Assembly (NCBI GenBank): GCA_030435675.1
Contig: CM059625.1
Location: forward strand, 8,370,001 to 8,434,000
Source: Steinernema hermaphroditum
Lineage: Eukaryota > Nematoda > Chromadorea > Rhabditida > Steinernematidae
Reading direction: 5' to 3'
Length of the DNA stretch: 64,000 nt
The notes below the pieces were generated by a model, which worked only from the letters and a program-made list of their open reading frames with translations, had not been told where the DNA came from and did no database searches. Made by a program: the position numbers and the translations under genes. Below, in pieces: positions 28,500-41,599 of the stretch. Position 1 is the stretch's first letter, and each line of letters begins with the position of its first letter.

Positions 28500-31400
28500 T
28501 CTGAATAGCTGACGCTTCGGACGAATCGTGTCGAGGTTGGGGACTCGACGCATCGGAGGTAGGGCATCGAGACATATAGACAGATTCCCTGTCTGAAGAG
28601 CTGACGCTTCGGACGAAGGGTCGAGGTTGGGGACTCGACGCTTCGAAGGTAGGGCATCGAGGTTGGGGACTCGACGCATCGGAGGTAGGGCATCGAGACA
28701 TATAGACAGATTCCCTGTCTGAAGAGCTGACGCTTCGGACGAAGGGTATCGAGGTTGGGGACTCGACGCTTCGAAGGTAGGGCATCGAGGTTGGGGACTC
28801 GACGTATCGGAGGTAGGGCATCAAGACATATAGACAGATTCCCTGTCTGAAGAGCTGACGCTTCGGACGAAGCGTGTCGAGGTTGGGGACTCGATGCTTC
28901 GGAGGAAGGGCATCGAGACATATAGACAGATTCCCTGTCTGAAGAGCTGACGCTTCGGACGAAGGGTATCGAGGTTGGGGACTCGACGCTTCGAAGGTGA
29001 TCGAGGTTGGGGACTCGACGTATCGGAGGTAGGGCATCGAGACATATAGACAGATTCCCTGTCTGAAGAGCTGACGCTTCGGACGAAGCGTGTCGAGGTT
29101 GGGGACTCGACGCTTCGGAGGTAGGGCATCGAGACATATAGACAGATTCCCTGTCTGAAGAGCTGACGCTTCGGACGAAGGGTATCGAGGTTGGGGACTC
29201 GACGCATCGGAGGTAGGGCATCGAGACATATAGACAGATTCCCTGTCTGAAGAGCTGACGCTTCGGACGAAGGGTATCGAGGTTGGGGACTCGACGCATC
29301 GAAGGTAGGGCATCGAGACATATAGACAGATTCCCTGTCTGAAGAGCTGACGCTTCGGACGAAGGGTATCGAGGTTGGGGACTCGACGCTTCGAAGGTAG
29401 GGCATGGAGGTTGGCGACTCGAGGCATCGGAGGTAGGGCAACGAGACATATAGACAGATTCCCTGTCTGAATAGCTGACGCTTCGGACGAAGCGTATCGA
29501 GGTTGGGGTCTCGACGCATCGGAGGTAGGGCATCGAGACATATAGACAGATTCCCTGTCTGAAGAGCTGACGCTTCGGACGAAGGGCATCGAGGTTGGGG
29601 ACTCGACGCTTCGGAGGTAGGGCATCGAGACATATAGACAGATTCCCTGTCTGAAGAGCTGACGCTTCGGACGAAGGGTGTCGAGGTTGGGGACTCGACG
29701 CTTCGGAGGTAGGGCATCGAGACATATAGACAGATTCCCTGTCTGAAGAGCTGACGCTTCGGACGAAGGGTATCGAGGTTGGGGACTCGACGCTTCGGAT
29801 GTAGGGCATCGAGACATATAGACAGATTCCCTGTCTGAAGAGCTGACGCTTCGGACGAAGGGTATCGAGGTTGGGGACTCGACGCTTCGTAGGTAGGGCA
29901 TCGAGACATATAGACAGATTCCCTGTCTGAAGAGCTGACGCTTCGGACGAAGGGTATCGAGGTTGGGGACTCGACGCTTCGTAGGTAGGGCATCGAGACA
30001 TATAGACAGATTCCCTGTCTGAAGAGCTGACGCTTCGGACGAAGGGTATCGAGGTTGGGGACTCGACGCTTCGAAAGTAGGGCATCGAGGTAGGGGATCG
30101 AGAGGAGGGCATCAGACATATAGACAGATTCCCTGTCTGAAGAGCTGACGCTTCGGACGAAGGGTATCGAGGTTGGGGACTCGACGCATCGGAGGTAGGG
30201 CATCGAGACATATAGACAGATTCCCTGTCTGAAGAGCTGACGCTTCGGACGAAGGGTATCGAGGTTGGGGACTCGACGTATCGGAGGTAGGGCATCGAGA
30301 CATATAGACAGATTCCCTGTCTGAAGAGCTGACGCTTCGGACGAAGGGTATCGAGGTTGGGGACTCGACGCTCGACTCGAGGCATCGGAGGTAGGGCATC
30401 GAGACATATAGACAGATTCCCTGTCTGAAGAGCTGACGCTTCGGACGAAGGGTATCGAGGTTGGGGACTCGACGCTTCGAAGGTAGGGCATCGAGGTTGG
30501 GGACTCGACGCATCGGGGGTAGGGCATCGAGACATATAGACAGATTCCCTGTCTGAAGAGCTGACGCTTCGGACGAAGCGTGTCGAGGTTGGGGACTCGA
30601 GGCATCGGAGGTAGGGCATCGAGACATATAGACAGATTCCCTGTCTGAAGAGCTGACGCTTCGGACGAAGGGTAGGTCGAGGCTTCGAGAGGGACTCGAG
30701 GTTGGGGACTCGACGCTTCGAAGGTAGGGCATCGAGACATATAGACAGATTCCCTGTCTGAAGAGCTGACGCTTCGGACGAAGGGTGTGGAGGTTGGGGA
30801 CTCGAGGCATCGGAGGAAGGGCATCGAGACATATAGACAGATTCCCTGTCTGAAGAGCTGACGCTTCGGACGAAGGGTATCGAGGTTGGGGACTCGACGC
30901 TTCGAAGGTAGGGCATCGAGGTTGGGGACGCTCGACGCATCGGAGGTAGGGCATCGAGACATATAGACAGATTCCCTGTCTGAAGAGCTGACGCTTCGGA
31001 CGAAGGGTATCGAGGTTGGGGACTCGACGCTTCGGAGGTAGGGCATCGAGACATATAGACAGATTCCCTGTCTGAAGAGCTGACGCTTCGGACGAAGGGT
31101 ATCGAGGTTGGGGACTCGACGCTTCGAAGGTAGGGCATCGAGACATATAGACAGATTCCCTGTCTGAAGAGCTGACGCTTCGGACGAATTTGGGTCGACG
31201 CTTCGAAGGTAGGGCATCGAGGTTGGGGTCTCGACGCATCGGAGGTAGGGCATCGAGACATATAGACAGATTCCCTGTCTGAAGAGCTGACGCTTCGGAC
31301 GAAGCGTATCGAGGTTGGGGACTCGACGCTTCGGAGGTAGGGCATCGAGACATATAGACAGATTCCCTGTCTGAAGAGCTGACGCTTCGGACGAAGGGTA

Positions 31401-34400
31401 TCGAGGTTGGGGACTCGACGTATCGGAGGTAGGGCATCGAGACATATAGACAGATTCCCTGTCTGAAGAGCTGACGCTTCGGACGAAGGGTATCGAGGTT
31501 GGGGACTCGACGCATCGGAGGTAGGGCATCGAGACATATAGACAGATTCCCTGTCTGAAGAGCTGACGCTTCGGACGAAGGGTATCGAGGTTGGGGACTC
31601 GACGCTTCGAAGGTAGGGCATCGAGGTTGGGGGCTCGACGCATCGGAGGTAGGGCATCGAGACATATAGACAGATTCCCTGTCTGAAGAGCTGACGCTTC
31701 GGACGAAGGGTATCGAGGTTGGGGACTCGACGCTTCGGAGGTAGGGCATCGAGACATATAGACAGATTCCCTGTCTGAAGAGCTGACGCTTCGGACGAAG
31801 GGTATCGAGGTTGGGGACTCGACGCTTCGGAGGTAGGGCATCGAGACATATAGACAGATTCCCTGTCTGAAGAGCTGACGCTTCGGACGAAGGGTGTCGA
31901 GGTTGGGGACTCGACGCATCGGAGGTAGGGCATCGAGACATATAGACAGATTCCCTGTCTGAAGAGCTGACGCTTCGGACGAAGGGCGTCGAGGTTGGGG
32001 ACTCGACGCTTCGGAGGTAGGGCATCGAGACATATAGACAGATTCCCTGTCTGAAGAGCTGACGCTTCGGACGAAGGGTATCGAGGTTGGGGACTCGACG
32101 CATCGGAGGTAGGGCATCGAGACATATAGACAGATTCCCTGTCTGAAGAGCTGACGCTTCGGACGAAGGGTATCGAGGTTGGGGACTCGACGCTTCGAAG
32201 GTAGGGCATCGAGGTTGGCGACTCGAGGCATCGGAGGTAGGGCATCGAGACATATAGACAGATTCCCTGTCTGAAGAGCTGACGCTTCGGACGAAGGGTA
32301 TCGAGGTTGGGGACTCGACGCTTCGGAGGTAGGGCATCGAGACATATAGACAGATTCCCTGTCTGAAGAGCTGACGCTTCGGACGAAGGGCATCGAGGTT
32401 GGGGACTCGACGCTTCGGAGGTAGGGCATCGAGACATATAGACAGATTCCCTGTCTGAAGAGCTGACGCTTCGGACGAAGGGCATCGAGGTTGGGGACTC
32501 GACGCTTCGGAGGTAGGGCATCGAGACATATAGACAGATTCCCTGTCTGAAGAGCTGACGCTTCGGACGAAGCGTGTCGAGGTTGGGGACTCGACGCATC
32601 GGAGGTAGGGCATCGAGACATATAGACAGATTCCCTGTCTGAAGAGCTGACGCTTCGGACGAAGGGTATCGAGGTTGGGGACTCGACGCTTCGGAGGTAG
32701 GGCATCGAGACATATAGACAGATTCCCTGTCTGAATAGCTGACGCTTCGGACGAAGCGTGTCGAGGTTGGCGACTCGAGGCATCGGAGGTAGGGCATCGA
32801 GACATATAGACAGATTCCCTGTCTGAAGAGCTGACGCTTCGGACGAAGGGTATCGAGGTTGGGGACTCGACGCTTCGAAGGTAGGGCATCGAGGTTGGGG
32901 GCTCGACGCATCGGAGGTAGGGCATCGAGACATATAGACAGATTCCCTGTCTGAAGAGCTGACGCTTCGGACGAAGGGTATCGAGGTTGGGGACTCGACG
33001 TATCGGAGGTAGGGCATCGAGACATATAGACAGATTCCCTGTCTGAAGAGCTGACGCTTCGGACGAAGGGAATCGAGGTTGGGGACTCGACGCTTCGAAG
33101 AGGGCATAGGGCATCGAGACATATAGACAGATTCCCTGTCTGAATAGCTGACGCTTCGGACGAATCGTGTCGAGGTTGGGGACTCGACGCATCGGAGGTA
33201 GGGCATCGAGACATATAGACAGATTCCCTGTCTGAAGAGCTGACGCTTCGGACGAAGCGCGTCGAGGTTGGGGACTCGACGCATCGGAGGTAGGGCATCG
33301 AGACATATAGACAGATTCCCTGTCTGAATAGCTGACGCTTCGGACGAAGCGTGTCGAGGTTGGGGACTCGACGCTTCGGAGGTAGGGCATCGAGACATAT
33401 AGACAGATTCCCTGTCTGAAGAGCTGACGCTTCGGACGAAGGGTCTGGAGGTTGGGGACTCGACGCATCGGAGGTAGGGCATCGAGACATATAGACAGAT
33501 TCCCTGTCTGAAGAGCTGACGCTTCGGACGAAGGGTATCGAGGTTGGGGACTCGACGCTTCGAAGGTAGGGCATCGAGACATATAGACAGATTCCCTGTC
33601 TGAAGAGCTGACGCTTCGGACGAAGGGTGTCGAGGTTGGGGACTCGACCTCCGAAGTAGGGCATCGAGGTTGGGGACTCGACGCATCGGAGGTAGGGCAT
33701 CGAGACATATAGACAGATTCCCTGTCTGAAGAGCTGACGCTTCGGACGAAGGGTATCGAGGTTGGGGACTCGACGCTTCGTAGGTAGGGCATCGAGACAT
33801 ATAGACAGATTCCCTGTCTGAAGAGCTGACGCTTCGGACGAAGGGTATCGAGGTTGGGGACTCGACGCTTCGGAGGTAGGGCATCGAGACATATAGACAG
33901 ATTCCCTGTCTGAAGAGCTGACGCTTCGGACGAAGGGTATCGAGGTTGGGGACTCGACGTATCGGAGGTAGGGCATCGAGACATATAGACAGATTCCCTG
34001 TCTGAAGAGCTGACGCTTCGGACGAAGGGTGTCGAGGTTGGGGACTCGACGCTTCGAAGGTAGGGCATCGAGGTTGGGGACTCGACGCATCGGAGGTAGG
34101 GCATCGAGACATATAGACAGATTCCCTGTCTGAATAGCTGACGCTTCGGACGAAGGGTATCGAGGTTGGGGACTCGACGTATCGGAGGTAGGGCATCGAG
34201 ACATATAGACAGATTCCCTGTCTGAAGAGCTGACGCTTCGGACGAAGGGCATCGAGGTTGGGGACTCGACGCTTCGGAGGTAGGGCATCGAGACATATAG
34301 ACAGATTCCCTGTCTGAAGAGCTGACGCTTCGGACGAAGGGTGTCGAGGTTGGGGACTCGACGCATCGGAGGTAGGGCATCGAGACATATAGACAGATTC

Positions 34401-37400
34401 CCTGTCTGAAGAGCTGACGCTTCGGACGAAGGGCATCGAGGTTGGGGACTCGACGCTTCGGAGGTAGGGCATCGAGACATATAGACAGATTCCCTGTCTG
34501 AAGAGCTGACGCTTCGGACGAAGGGCATCGAGGTTGGGGACTCGACGTATCGGAGGTAGGGCATCGAGACATATAGACAGATTCCCTGTCTGAAGAGCTG
34601 ACGCTTCGGACGAAGGGTATCGAGGTTGGGGACTCGACGCTTCGAAGGTAGGGCATCGAGGTTGGGGGCCCGACGCATCGGAGGTAGGGCATCGAGACAT
34701 ATAGACAGATTCCCTGTCTGAATAGCTGACGCTTCGGACGAAGCGTATCGAGGTTGGCGACTCGAGGCATCGGAGGTAGGGCATCGAGACATATAGACAG
34801 ATTCCCTGTCTGAAGAGCTGACGCTTCGGACGAAGGGCATCGAGGTTGGGGACTCGACGCATCGGAGGTAGGGCATCGAGACATATAGACAGATTCCCTG
34901 TCTGAAGAGCTGACGCTTCGGACGAAGGGTATCGAGGTTGGGGACTCGACGCTTCGGAGGTAGGGCATCGAGACATATAGACAGATTCCCTGTCTGAAGA
35001 GCTGACGCTTCGGACGAAGGGTATCGAGGTTGGGGACTCGACGCTTCGAAGGTGGGACTCGACGTCGGAGGTAGGGCATCGAGACATATAGACAGATTCC
35101 CTGTCTGAAGAGCTGACGCTTCGGACGAAGGGTATCGAGGTTGGGGACTCGACGCATCGGAGGTAGGGCATCGAGACATATAGACAGATTCCCTGTCTGA
35201 AGAGCTGACGCTTCGGACGAAGGGTATCGAGGTTGGGGACTCGACGCTTCGAAGGTAGGGCATCGAGGTTGGGGACTCGACGCATCGGAGGTAGGGCATC
35301 GAGACATATAGACAGATTCCCTGTCTGAAGAGCTGACGCTTCGGACGAAGGGTATCGAGGTTGGGGACTCGACGCTTCGAAGGTAGGGCATCGAGACATA
35401 TAGACAGATTCCCTGTCTGAAGAGCTGACGCTTCGGACGAAGGGCATCGAGGTTGGGGACTCGACGCTTCGAAGGTAGGGCATCGAGACATATAGACAGA
35501 TTCCCTGTCTGAAGAGCTGACGCTTCGGACGAAGGGTATCGAGGTTGGGGACTCGACGCATCGGAGGTAGGGCATCGAGACATATAGACAGATTCCCTGT
35601 CTGAAGAGCTGACGCTTCGGACGAAGGGTATCGAGGTTGGGGACGACGCTTCGAAGGTAGGGCATCGAGGCATAGGGACCGACGCTTCGGAGGTAGGGCA
35701 TCGAGACATATAGACAGATTCCCTGTCTGAAGAGCTGACGCTTCGGACGAAGGGTATCGAGGTTGGGGACTCGACGCTTCGGAGGTAGGGCATCGAGACA
35801 TATAGACAGATTCCCTGTCTGAAGAGCTGACGCTTCGGACGAAGGGTATCGAGGTTGGGGACTCGACGCTTCGAATGTAGGGCATCGAGACATATAGACA
35901 GATTCCGTGTCTGAAGAGCTGACGCTTCGGACGAAGGGTATCGAGGTTGGGGACTCGACGCATTCGGAGGTAGGGCATCGAGACATATAGACAGATTCCC
36001 TGTCTGAAGAGCTGACGCTTCGGACGAAGGGTATCGAGGTTGGGGACTCGACGTATCGGAGGTAGGGCATCGAGACATATAGACAGATTCCCTGTCTGAA
36101 GAGCTGACGCTTCGGACGAAGGGTATCGAGGTTGGGGACTCGACGTATCGGAGGTAGGGCATCGAGACATATAGACAGATTCCCTGTCTGAAGAGCTGAC
36201 GCTTCGGACGAAGGGTATCGAGGTTGGGGACTCGACGCTTCGAAGGTAGGGCATCGAGACATATAGACAGATTCCCTGTCTGAAGAGCTGACGCTTCGGA
36301 CGAAGGGCATCGAGGTTGGGGACTCGCTTCGGAGGTAGGGCATCGAGACATATAGACAGATTCCCTGTCTGAAGAGCTGACGCTTCGGACGAAGGGCATC
36401 GAGGTTGGGGACTCGACGCATCGGAGGTAGGGCATCGAGACATATAGACAGATTCCCTGTCTGAATAGCTGACGCTTCGGACGAAGCGTGTCGAGGTTGG
36501 GGACTCGACGCATCGGAGGTAGGGCATCGAGACATATAGACAGATTCCCTGTCTGAAGAGCTGACGCTTCGGACGAAGGGTATCGAGGTTGGGGACTCGA
36601 CGCTTCGAAGGTAGGGCATCGAGGTTGGCGACTCGAGATCGGAGGAGGCATATATAGACAGATTCCCTGTCTGAATAGCTGACGCTTCGGACGAAGGGTA
36701 TCGAGGTTGGGGACTCGACGCTTCGGAGGTAGGGCATCGAGACATATAGACAGATTCCCTGTCTGAAGAGCTGACGCTTCGGACGAAGGGTGTCGAGGTT
36801 GGGGGGAGGGCTCGACGCATCGGAGGTAGGGCATCGAGACATATAGACAGATTCCCTGTCTGAAGAGCTGACGCTTCGGACGAAGGGTATCGAGGTTGGG
36901 GACTCGACGCTTCGGAGGTAGGGCATCGAGACATATAGACAGATTCCCTGTCTGAAGAGCTGACGCTTCGGACGAAGGGTATCGAGGTTGGGGACTCGAC
37001 GCTTCGAAGGTAGGGCATCGAGACATATAGACAGATTCCCTGTCTGAAGAGCTGACGCTTCGGACGAAGGATGAGGTTGGGGACTCGACGCCGAGGTAGG
37101 GCATCGAGGTTGGGGACTCGACGCATCGGAGGTAGGGCATCGAGACATATAGACAGATTCCCTGTCTGAAGAGCTGACGCTTCGGACGAAGGGTGTCGAG
37201 GTTGGGGACTCGACGCTTCGGAGGTAGGGCATCGAGACATATAGACAGATTCCCTGTCTGAAGAGCTGACGCTTCGGACGAAGGGTATCGAGGTTGGGGA
37301 CTCGACGCATCGGAGGTAGGGCATCGAGACATATAGACAGATTCCCTGTCTGAAGAGCTGACGCTTCGGACGAAGGGTATCGAGGTTGGGGACTCGACGC

Positions 37401-40400
37401 TTCGGAGGTAGGGCATCGAGACATATAGACAGATTCCCTGTCTGAAGAGCTGACGCTTCGGACGAAGGGTATCGAGGTTGGGGACTCGACGCTTCGAAGG
37501 TAGGGCATCGAGGTTGGGGACTCGACGCATCGGAGGTAGGGCATCGAGACATATAGACAGATTCCCTGTCTGAAGAGCTGACGCTTCGGACGAAGCGTGT
37601 CGAGGTTGGGGACTCGACGCATCGGAGGTAGGGCATCGAGACATATAGACAGATTCCCTGTCTGAAGAGCTGACGCTTCGGACGAAGGGTATCGAGGTGT
37701 GGAGGTGGGCCGACTCGAGCGCATCGGAGGTAGGGCATCGAGACATATAGACAGATTCCCTGTCTGAAGAGCTGACGCTTCGGACGAAGCGTGTCGAGGT
37801 TGGGGACTCGAGGCATCGGAGGTAGGGCATCGAGACATATAGACAGATTCCCTGTCTGAAGAGCTGACGCTTCGGACGAAGGGTATCGAGGTTGGGGACT
37901 CGACGCTTCGAAGATAGGGCATCGAGACATATAGACAGATTCCCTGTCTGAAGAGCTGACGCTTCGGACGAAGGGTATCGAGGTTGGGGACTCGACGCTT
38001 CGGAGGTAGGGCATCGAGACATATAGACAGATTCCCTGTCTGAAGAGCTGACGCTTCGGACGAAGGGTATCGAGGTTGGGGACTCGACGCATCGGAGGTA
38101 GGGCATCGAGACATATAGACAGATTCCGTGTCTGAAGAGCTGACGCTTCGGACGAAGGGTATCGAGGTTGGGGGCTCGACGCTTCGGAGGTAGGGCATCG
38201 AGACATATAGACAGATTCCCTGTCTGAAGAGCTGACGCTTCGGACGAAGGGTATCGAGGTTGGGGACTCGACGTATCGGAGGTAGGGCATCGAGACATAT
38301 AGACAGATTCCCTGTCTGAAGAGCTGACGCTTCGGACGAAGGGTATCGAGGTTGGGGACTCGACGCTTCGAAGGTAGGGCATCGAGACATATAGACAGAT
38401 TCCCTGTCTGAAGGGTGAGGGGCTGACGCTTCGGACGAAGGGCATCGAGACATATAGACAGATTCCCTGTCTGAAGAGCTGACGCTTCGGACGAAGGGTA
38501 TCGAGGTTGGGGACTCGACGCATCGGAGGTAGGGCATCGAGACATATAGACAGATTCCCTGTCTGAAGAGCTGACGCTTCGGACGAAGGGTATCGAGGTT
38601 GGGGACTCGACGCTTCGAAGAGTAGGGCATCGAGGTTGGGGACTCGACGCATCGGAGGTAGGGCATCGAGACATATAGACAGATTCCCTGTCTGAAGAGC
38701 TGACGCTTCGGACGAAGGGTATCGAGGTTGGGCGACTCGACGCATCGGAGGTAGGGCATCGAGACATATAGACAGATTCCCTGTCTGAAGAGCTGACGCT
38801 TCGGACGAAGGGTATCGAGGTTGGGGACTCGACGCTTCGGAGGTAGGGCATCGAGACATATAGACAGATTCCCTGTCTGAAGAGCTGACGCTTCGGACGA
38901 AGGGTATCGAGGTTGGGGACTCGACGCTTCGAAGAGGGCATCGAGGTTGGGGACTCGACGCATCGGAGGTAGGGCATCGAGACATATAGACAGATTCCCT
39001 GTCTGAAGAGCTGACGCTTCGGACGAAGGGTATCGAGGTTGGGGACTCGACGCTTCGAAGGTAGGGCATCGAGACATATAGACAGATTCCCTGTCTGAAG
39101 AGCTGACGCTTCGGACGAAGCGGATCGAGGTTGGCGACTCGACGCATCGGAGGTAGGGCATCGAGACATATAGACAGATTCCCTGTCTGAAGAGCTGACG
39201 CTTCGGACGAAGGGTATCGAGGTTGGGGACTCGACGCTTCGAAGGTAGGGCATCGAGGTTGGCGACTCGAGGCATCGGAGGTAGGGCATCGAGACATATA
39301 GACAGATTAAGTGTCTGAAGAGCTGACGCTTCGGACGAAGGGTATCGAGGTTGGGGACTCGACGTATCGGAGGTAGGGCATCGAGACATATAGACAGATT
39401 CCCTGTCTGAAGAGCTGACGCTTCGGACGAAGGGTATCGAGGTTGGGGACTCGACGCTTCGAAGGTAGGGCATCGAGACATATAGACAGATTCCCTGTCT
39501 GAAGAGCTGACGCTTCGGACGAAGGGTATCGAGGTTGGGGACTCGACGCTATCGACTCGAGGTAGGGCATCGAGACATATAGACAGATTCCCTGTCTGAA
39601 GAGCTGACGCTTCGGACGAAGGGTATCGAGGTTGGGGACTCGACGCATCGGAGGTAGGGCATCGAGACATATAGACAGATTCCCTGTCTGAAGAGCTGAC
39701 GCTTCGGACGAAGGGTATCGAGGTCCCCGAGGGCATCGAGGTTGGGGACTCGACGCATCGGAGGTAGGGCATCGAGACATATAGACAGATTCCCTGTCTG
39801 AAGAGCTGACGCTTCGGACGAAGGGTATCGAGGTTGGGGACTCGACGTATCGGAGGTAGGGCATCGAGACATATAGACAGATTCCCTGTCTGAAGAGCTG
39901 ACGCTTCGGACGAAGGGTATCGAGGTTGTGGGACTCGACGCTTCGAACGCATCGGAGGTAGGGCATCGAGACATATAGACAGATTCCCTGTCTGAAGAGC
40001 TGACGCTTCGGACGAAGGGCGTTGGGGACTCGACGCTTGGAGTAGGGCTCGAGGGGGGACATCGGAGGTAGGGCATCGAGACATATAGACAGATTCCCTG
40101 TCTGAAGAGCTGACGCTTCGGACGAAGGGTATCGAGGTTGGGGACTCGACGCTTCGTAGGTAGGGCATCGAGACATATAGACAGATTCCCTGTCTGAAGA
40201 GCTGACGCTTCGGACGAAGGGTATCGAGGTTGGGGACTCGACGCATCGGAGGTAGGGCATCGAGACATATAGACAGATTCCCTGTCTGAAGAGCTGACGC
40301 TTCGGACGAAGGGTATCGAGGTTGGGGACTCGACGCATCGAAGGTAGGGCATCGAGACATATAGACAGATTCCCTGTCTGAAGAGCTGACGCTTCGGACG

Positions 40401-41500
40401 AAGGGTATCGAGGTTGGGGACTCGACGCTTCGGAGGTAGGGCATCGAGACATATAGACAGATTCCCTGTCTGAAGAGCTGACGCTTCGGACGAAGGGTAT
40501 CGAGGTTGGGGACTCGACGCTTCGGAGGTAGGGCATCGAGACATATAGACAGATTCCCTGTCTGAAGAGCTGACGCTTCGGACGAAGGGTATCGAGGTTG
40601 GGGACTCGACGTATCGGAGGTAGGGCATCGAGACATATAGACAGATTCCCTGTCTGAAGAGCTGACGCTTCGGACGAAGGGTCTCGAGGTTGGGGACTCG
40701 ACGCTTCGAAGGTAGGGCATCGAGGTTGGGGACTCGACGCATCGGAGGTAGGGCATCGAGACATATAGACAGATTCCCTGTCTGAATAGCTGACGCTTCG
40801 GACGAAGCGTGTCGAGGTTGGGGACTCGACGCATCGGAGGTAGGGCATCGAGACATATAGACAGATTCCCTGTCTGAAGAGCTGACGCTTCGGACGAAGG
40901 GTATCGAGGTTGGGGACTCGACGTATCGGAGGTAGGGCATCGAGACATATAGACAGATTCCCTGTCTGAAGAGCTGACGCTTCGGACGAAGGGTATCGAG
41001 GTTGGGGACTCGACGCTTCGAAGGTAGGGCATCGAGGTTGGGGACTCGACGCATCGGAGGAAGGGCATCGAGACATATAGACAGATTCCCTGTCTGAAGA
41101 GCTGACGCTTCGGACGAAGGGTATCGAGGTTGGGGACTTGACGCTTCGGAGGTAGGGCATCGAGACATATAGACAGATTCCCTGTCTGAAGAGCTGACGC
41201 TTCGGACGAAGGGTATCGAGGTTGGGGACTCGAGGCATCGGATGGTAGGGCATCGAGACATATAGACAGATTCCCTGTCTGAATAGCTGACGCTTCGGAC
41301 GAAGGGTATCGAGGTTGGGGACTCGACGCTTCGGAGGTAGGGCATCGAGACATATAGACAGATTCCCTGTCTGAAGAGCTGACGCTTCGGACGAAGGGTA
41401 TCGAGGTTGGGGACTCGACGCATCGGAGGTAGGGCATCGAGACATATAGACAGATTCCCTGTCTGAAGAGCTGACGCTTCGGACGAAGGGTATCGAGGTT
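28500..41500. repeat. More homogeneous 92-bp sub-domain of the satellite
   Basis: In this stretch most monomers carry the GAAGAGCTG and AAGGGTATCG alleles, and the 92-bp form predominates over the 128-bp form. Elsewhere GAATAGCTG and AAGCGTGTCG are common. Small breaks in phase occur, for example near 31,190, 36,640, 37,700 and 39,720. The limits are judged by eye from the change in allele mix and are approximate. Such local uniformity is what recent amplification or gene conversion inside a satellite produces; that reading is inference. Confidence 0.5.
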
Positions 41501-41599
41501 GGGGACTCGACGCTTCGAAGGTAGGGCATCGAGGTTGGGGACTCGACGCTTCGGAGGAAGGGCATCGAGACATATAGACAGATTCCCTGTCTGAAGAGC

